A stretch of DNA of 9,847 nucleotides, from positions 1 to 9,847 of the forward strand of contig JAQBWJ010000029.1 in NCBI GenBank assembly GCA_027625215.1, read 5' to 3'. Of this stretch, positions 6,605 through 9,847 are shown piece by piece. Source of the DNA: Candidatus Poribacteria bacterium (GTDB taxonomy: Bacteria > Poribacteria > WGA-4E > GCA-2687025). Numbering within the stretch: position 1 is the stretch's first letter; every line of letters starts with the position of its first letter. Below the pieces are notes generated by a model. The model saw nothing but the letters and a program-made list of their open reading frames with translations. It did not search any database and was not told the origin of the DNA. The translations under genes and the position numbers were made by a program.

Positions 6605-6620
6605 AACATCGCGCGATGTT
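6605..6620. promoter_or_regulatory. 16-bp perfect palindrome in the LysM/M23 leader
   Basis: AACATCGCGCGATGTT is its own reverse complement. It lies 26 bases before the start codon and inside the predicted transcript. It could be an operator for a dimeric repressor, or an RNA hairpin with a GCGC loop near the ribosome binding site. Its 10-base core TCGCGCGATG also occurs at 6353-6362. Confidence 0.4.
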
Positions 6621-6645
6621 CGCCGCCGATCTCAAAGGGAAGATC

Positions 6646-7788
6646 ATGACTCGAACAACGCGAGAATTTCGTCCGCGCCAACACCCGAACCACGTCGATT
6701 ACAAGCGACAAGGTCCGTCTTATCAACCGCCTCAGCGTCCACAGGAACCCGCCCCGCGCGGGGGTTTCGCGCGATTGGCGTTATTCGTGTTGGTGTTGGG
6801 ATCCGTACTCGGCGTTGCCGCGATGCGCGCGCCCCAATCCACGCAACCGGCCGATGTGGACAACCTACCGGAAGGACTCGGTGGACCGGAAGCCGGGTAT
6901 TCCCTCGATTCGTTCCTTGACGGCGACATTGATTACAGTTCCGTTGGCGCAGGCGGCGGAGATGCCGTGCCGCTTGACCTCGCAACTGAGACCGCTTCGA
7001 CTCCGGCTGAGTCGACTGTAGCGGAACGGGCTCCCGCGATAGACCCCAACCTCGTTCGCTGGACGTACCACACGGTCAAGCGCGGCGACAACCTTTACGC
7101 CATCGCCCAACGTTACCAGACCGATCTGTCGACGTTGCTGGCGGTCAACAATATCAAATCCAGCCGCACGCTGACACCGGATATGAAACTGCGTATTCCC
7201 GACCGCAAGGGTCGGCTCCACGTTGTCGAACGAAACGACACGATGGAAGACATCGCGCTGACGTACCAGGTGTCCATCGCCCAGATCACGAAGGCGAACG
7301 GGATCACCAACCCAAATATGATTCGCGCGGGTCAAGAACTGTTTCTGCCCGGCGCGAAACCGCCGAAACCGAGCGTGGCGAAGCAGAGCGTCGCCGTCGC
7401 GCGGACAAAGTGGGTCACGCCCGCTCCGGGTCGCGTTTCATCGCAATACGGGATGAGACAACACCCGATCAGCGGACGCTACACGATGCACAAAGGGGTT
7501 GATATCGCGTGCGGACAAGGCGGTCGGATTCAGGCGGCGCGCGCCGGGACCGTCACCTACGCGGGACGACTCGGCGGCTACGGCTTGCTCGTCGTCGTGG
7601 AACACCCGGGCGGATATGAAACGCGGTACGCCCACTGTTCGGAGATCACCGTCCGGCGTGGCGAGAAGGTCGCTCAGGGAGAACGGATCGCCAAAGCGGG
7701 CGCGACTGGCTACGCGAAAGGTCCTCACCTCCACTTCGAGGTGCATCGCAACGGCAAGGCAGTCGATCCGGTGGCGTACCTGCGATAA
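6646..7788 (+). CDS. Membrane-anchored LysM and M23 peptidase (murein endopeptidase-type)
   Basis: This 380-residue cell-wall protein probably cuts or binds peptidoglycan in the periplasm. Domains in order are: a basic, proline-rich cytosolic tail (1-42); one hydrophobic segment (about 44-60) suited to a type II membrane anchor; a low-complexity acidic linker (65-135); LysM 1 (about 140-185, starting TYHTVKRGDNLYAIA); LysM 2 (about 191-235, LHVVERNDTMEDIA); and an M23/LytM domain (about 258-378). The zinc site is intact, with H282 and D286 (HKGVD) and H363 in HLH (361-363). H330 of RYAH is also kept, which suggests an active enzyme in contrast to EnvC/NlpD-type degenerate domains. AAAGGGA at 6634-6640 lies five bases before this ATG, so it is chosen over the ATG at 6616, which falls inside a palindrome. 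Likely function is cell elongation or division, as in MepM-like proteins. Confidence 0.92.
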   Translation: MTRTTREFRPRQHPNHVDYKRQGPSYQPPQRPQEPAPRGGFARLALFVLVLGSVLGVAAMRAPQSTQPADVDNLPEGLGGPEAGYSLDSFLDGDIDYSSVGAGGGDAVPLDLATETASTPAESTVAERAPAIDPNLVRWTYHTVKRGDNLYAIAQRYQTDLSTLLAVNNIKSSRTLTPDMKLRIPDRKGRLHVVERNDTMEDIALTYQVSIAQITKANGITNPNMIRAGQELFLPGAKPPKPSVAKQSVAVARTKWVTPAPGRVSSQYGMRQHPISGRYTMHKGVDIACGQGGRIQAARAGTVTYAGRLGGYGLLVVVEHPGGYETRYAHCSEITVRRGEKVAQGERIAKAGATGYAKGPHLHFEVHRNGKAVDPVAYLR

Positions 7789-7796
7789 ATCCGAAC

Positions 7797-7825
7797 CCTA
7801 CACACTTTTCCTCAGTTAGTATATT
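7797..7825 (+). promoter_or_regulatory. Candidate promoter of the lipoprotein/barrel operon
   Basis: TATATT (7820-7825) matches the -10 consensus at five of six positions. A weak -35, CCTACA (7797-7802), lies 17 bases upstream. The expected transcription start, about 7 bases beyond the -10, is 7832. That is the first paired base of the hairpin at 7832-7867. Confidence 0.45.
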
Positions 7826-7831
7826 CTGTGC

Positions 7832-7867
7832 CACGCGGCGGGATCGCTATAGCGGTTCCGCCGTGTG
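7832..7867 (+). ncRNA. 5'-terminal mRNA hairpin of the lipoprotein operon
   Basis: Bases 7832-7847 pair with 7852-7867 in an uninterrupted 16-bp stem closed by a TATA tetraloop. Thirteen pairs are Watson-Crick. The other three (7835-7864, 7842-7857, 7844-7855) are all G-U when read as plus-strand RNA, but would be A-C mismatches on the other strand. This points to function as plus-strand RNA. No T-run follows, so it is not an intrinsic terminator of the LysM gene. It lies at the predicted 5' end, 38 bases before the lipoprotein start codon, and resembles protective 5' stems that stabilise mRNAs for abundant outer-membrane proteins. A REP-like element is an alternative. Confidence 0.5.
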
Positions 7868-7890
7868 TGCTGAGGCATCGCATTTACGGG

Positions 7891-7896
7891 AAAGGA
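7891..7896 (+). promoter_or_regulatory. Ribosome binding site fixing the lipoprotein start
   Basis: AAAGGA lies nine bases before the ATG at 7906. The longer in-frame start, GTG at 7828, is in the promoter/hairpin zone and would be upstream of the predicted transcript start. Confidence 0.6.
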
Positions 7897-7905
7897 TTTC
7901 ATCAG

Positions 7906-8811
7906 ATGATCGCGATTAAGAGTTGGAAACGGCGTTGGGCGCCGTTCGCGCTCGCCTGCATCGGCGTCGTCGGGATCGGTTGCGCGGACCGCGTCGAGTC
8001 GATAGAAGACGAAGACTTGCCTGAGAATGTCCAAAACGCGAACCTGCTCATCGCCGCCGCGACGGAGGCGATGGAACGCGCTGGGGTGCACATCGATTTT
8101 GATGACATCGGCGCGTTGCGTGATTTGCAGAGTCAACTCCCCGCGCCGGACTCGCTTGCGAGCGCGTCCGCCCAGACCGACCTGCAAGAGGGCATCACCT
8201 CGTTCAACGGCGTGTTCAGCGAAATGAACATCGCCCTTGACCCGATGGACCTGCGAACGCTCGAAGCCCCGCAACAGGACTCCGTCGACGTCGTATTCGA
8301 CCTCTCCCCGACGGACGAGACGTTGCTCCACGTCTATCTGAGCTACCTCTACACGATGGAGGCGGTTTCACGACTCGCTCAGGTGGGGGACGATCTGTTT
8401 AAGATCGAATTCGTCGCTGATGTAAACTCTGCGAGCATCTACAAATTCGAAATGCTCCGAGACGTCAGCGGGATGACGCCCGATGAAATACTCGGTCAGT
8501 TCGACGTGCAACAGCGGCAGGCGGTCGTGGACGCGCTCCGCGTTTTGACGGGCGGAGTGATCGCGGCAGGCGGACAGCGCCCCGCCATCGACGAGTCCGT
8601 GTTCCAACGCGCGGCGACGTTCCATGTCTTCGAGGCGGGCGAACAGGTGACAGAACTGTCCGTAGACCTTCAGAACGCGATCCGCGATCTACAGGACGCG
8701 GTTGAAACGAACTTCACGGTCGATCTGTTGCGACAGATCGCGGGGTACGGCTTCACGATAGAGCAGCTGCCGCCGCGACTCGCCGTGTTGATCGAAACGC
8801 AGTTGCCGTAA
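7906..8811 (+). CDS. Hypothetical helical lipoprotein, first gene of a barrel-protein operon
   Basis: I do not recognise a family in this 301-residue protein. The N-terminus has basic residues (KSWKRR, 5-10), a hydrophobic stretch (12-24) and a cysteine in VVGIGC (C26). This fits a lipoprotein signal peptide, although G at the -3 position is not the usual L/V/I. The mature part is acidic and looks mostly alpha-helical, with amphipathic segments near 40-60, 92-110, 138-160, 192-222 and 250-280 and no transmembrane segment. It contains no evident catalytic motif. The next gene, a TraF/PorV-like outer-membrane barrel, starts 19 bases after the stop with its own Shine-Dalgarno site, so the two are almost certainly co-transcribed. 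A role as a periplasmic partner or assembly factor of that barrel is inference. The start choice rests on AAAGGA at 7891-7896. Confidence 0.75.
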   Translation: MIAIKSWKRRWAPFALACIGVVGIGCADRVESIEDEDLPENVQNANLLIAAATEAMERAGVHIDFDDIGALRDLQSQLPAPDSLASASAQTDLQEGITSFNGVFSEMNIALDPMDLRTLEAPQQDSVDVVFDLSPTDETLLHVYLSYLYTMEAVSRLAQVGDDLFKIEFVADVNSASIYKFEMLRDVSGMTPDEILGQFDVQQRQAVVDALRVLTGGVIAAGGQRPAIDESVFQRAATFHVFEAGEQVTELSVDLQNAIRDLQDAVETNFTVDLLRQIAGYGFTIEQLPPRLAVLIETQLP

Positions 8812-8830
8812 CGAACGAGGGGGACGGAAG

Positions 8831-9847
8831 ATGATTCGGATAGACTTTCTCAGACGAAGCCGCCGCCTCGCGCTCGGACTGCTGTGCGGCTCGATGTTGA
8901 CGGCGTTGGGCTCCGCGTTCGGGCAGGACACGACCGCCCCGTTGCTCCCGTTTCGCGGGATACGCCCGCTAGGGATGGGCAACGCCTACGAAGCGGTGGC
9001 GAACGATCTGGACTCGTTCGACTACAACCCGGCGGGTCTCGCGCAGATTCACGGGCTGGCGATTCGGATCGTGCCCGCTCAGGCACGGCTTACCAAAGAT
9101 TTCGTTGATCGCGCGGACAGCCTGTCCGACGTGCTGAACGAGATCAGCAATCTGTCGAACCAAAGCGAAGCGGAAATCCTACGCAGCGACGCCGCCGACC
9201 GCCTTGTTCAGGAGCTCAAGGCGATTCGGCGCGACAATTTGACGGCGCAAACCAACTTGGGCGTCGTCAACGCCGCCTTCGGACTGCCGACGATAGGGAC
9301 GATCAAACCGACCATCGGCGCGAGCGTGTCGAACCAACTCATTACGGGGATCGGACTGGAACGTGCCGGGCTCGCGTGGAGTTCGGAAATCCTCGACATC
9401 TTGGACGACGAGTTCACGCTCGACGGCTCCATCGAACTGCTGACGACTCAGTTCGCCGTTGCGGGCGAAACAACGGTGCCCGCGATGCCGTTTGTCGACA
9501 ACGTTCGCTTCGGCGTCGGGACGCGATTTGTGCGACGGCAGTACAAAAACGACCGTTTCACGCTTGCGGACTTGCTCTCGCCGGAAAAGTTCAAGCGGGA
9601 ACATTTCGACGCGACGGTCGAGGACGGCGAAATCGATTCGCTCGGCGACGTGCGCGAAATCATCGACAACAACACGACGAAGGAGTCGGGCTTCGGGTTG
9701 GATGTCGGCGTGCAGATTGACCACACGGACTATCTGAGTTCCGCGCTCGTAATCCGCAGCCTCGTTTCGAGTCTCGGCGACAGCGAGTTCCCGACGACGA
9801 CGACGCTTTCTCTTGCGGCGCGTCCGTTGGAGTTTCTCGGCGTCGGC
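8831..9847 (+). CDS. TraF/PorV-like outer-membrane beta-barrel protein (3' end cut by window)
   Basis: The frame is open from this ATG to the window edge (339 codons, no stop), so the gene is partial. A signal peptide is clear: basic start (FLRRSRR, 6-12), hydrophobic core (13-27), and probable cleavage near SAFG-QD (after 31). The mature N-terminus PFRGIRPLGMGNAYEAVAND (40-59) with NPAGL (66-70) is the hallmark of the TraF_2/PorV/UPF0164 group of FadL-like outer-membrane proteins. It is followed by a helical, coiled insertion (about 82-136) common in the TraF_2 type, and then alternating amphipathic strands such as NVRFGVGTRFV and SGFGLDVGVQI. Despite the TraF name, nothing here suggests conjugation. 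GAGGGGG at 8817-8823 is seven bases before the ATG. It follows the lipoprotein gene by 19 bases in an apparent operon. Confidence 0.8.
   Translation, partial: MIRIDFLRRSRRLALGLLCGSMLTALGSAFGQDTTAPLLPFRGIRPLGMGNAYEAVANDLDSFDYNPAGLAQIHGLAIRIVPAQARLTKDFVDRADSLSDVLNEISNLSNQSEAEILRSDAADRLVQELKAIRRDNLTAQTNLGVVNAAFGLPTIGTIKPTIGASVSNQLITGIGLERAGLAWSSEILDILDDEFTLDGSIELLTTQFAVAGETTVPAMPFVDNVRFGVGTRFVRRQYKNDRFTLADLLSPEKFKREHFDATVEDGEIDSLGDVREIIDNNTTKESGFGLDVGVQIDHTDYLSSALVIRSLVSSLGDSEFPTTTTLSLAARPLEFLGVG

Larger units (their letters stand above)
6268..6645. other. 378-base intergenic region upstream of the LysM/M23 gene
   Basis: There is no gene I can support. It contains a G-U-containing hairpin (6346-6367), a second hairpin ATCGGAT/ATCCGAT (6406-6425), a good extended -10 promoter (6439-6467), a 16-bp palindrome (6605-6620) and the Shine-Dalgarno site AAAGGGA (6634-6640). 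An open plus-strand frame runs from 6470 to a TGA at 6647-6649 that overlaps the next gene's ATG, but it has no ATG or GTG start. No terminator with a T-run was found after the SDR stop. Confidence 0.55.

Noticed and set aside
7828..7905. N-terminal extension of the lipoprotein from a GTG at 7828
   Set aside because: It would start upstream of the predicted transcript start and be encoded by a 16-bp hairpin. The ATG at 7906 has a ribosome binding site and gives a proper signal peptide.
9179..9724. 181-codon minus-strand frame opposite the barrel gene
   Set aside because: The plus strand carries a continuous 339-codon frame with signal peptide and TraF/PorV hallmark. The antisense frame lacks any recognisable feature.
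9793..9806. Short GAC/ACG trinucleotide run
   Set aside because: It encodes a threonine run within the barrel protein and is too short to call a meaningful repeat.
1..9847. CRISPR arrays, tRNA/rRNA genes, insertion sequences, toxin-antitoxin or defence genes
   Set aside because: I looked for regularly spaced repeats, tRNA-like cloverleaf ends, transposase motifs and small paired genes and found none. The window appears to be ordinary chromosome.

Overview
The window is GC-rich chromosomal DNA from a Gram-negative (diderm) bacterium. Support for this is two lipoprotein-type signal peptides, a LysM/M23 envelope peptidase, and an outer-membrane barrel protein of the TraF/PorV type. A free-standing phytanoyl-CoA dioxygenase-family enzyme, a divergent Gfo/Idh/MocA oxidoreductase and an SDR close together recall Candidatus Poribacteria or related uncultured marine lineages. 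That assignment is inference from gene content, not from a marker gene. I see no rRNA, tRNA, CRISPR array, transposase or phage gene.

Left part (1-4010). A probable tail of an upstream gene ends at 43, followed by an AT-richer gene-free stretch with a candidate promoter. A PhyH-family dioxygenase (353-1138, +) then converges on an inositol-monophosphatase-family phosphatase (1181-1981, -). A GTAGGGGC-type hairpin lies between the two stops. Upstream of the phosphatase on the same strand is a 645-residue TPR lipoprotein (2073-4010, -), and a strong 14-bp hairpin separates the two. That hairpin and a Shine-Dalgarno site indicate that the phosphatase starts at 1981, not at the longer ORF start at 2044.

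Middle part (4011-6267). A divergent intergenic region feeds the TPR lipoprotein on one side and a Gfo/Idh/MocA-type oxidoreductase (4229-5305, +) on the other. An SDR (5443-6267, +) follows behind its own candidate promoter. The Gfo/Idh protein has ETP where most of the family has the catalytic EKP.

Right part (6268-9847). A 378-base gene-free stretch holds small hairpins, an extended -10 promoter and a 16-bp palindrome. It precedes a membrane-anchored protein with two LysM domains and an M23 endopeptidase (6646-7788). A two-gene operon follows: an unrecognised helical lipoprotein (7906-8811) and a TraF/PorV-like outer-membrane protein (8831 to the window edge, partial). The operon's predicted transcript begins exactly at a 16-bp hairpin with a TATA tetraloop.

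The window looks mostly like ordinary metabolic and envelope genes. The most interesting items are the 5'-terminal hairpin before the lipoprotein/barrel operon, the unrecognised lipoprotein itself, the non-canonical Gfo/Idh active site, and the intergenic hairpins. I found no convincing new multi-gene system.
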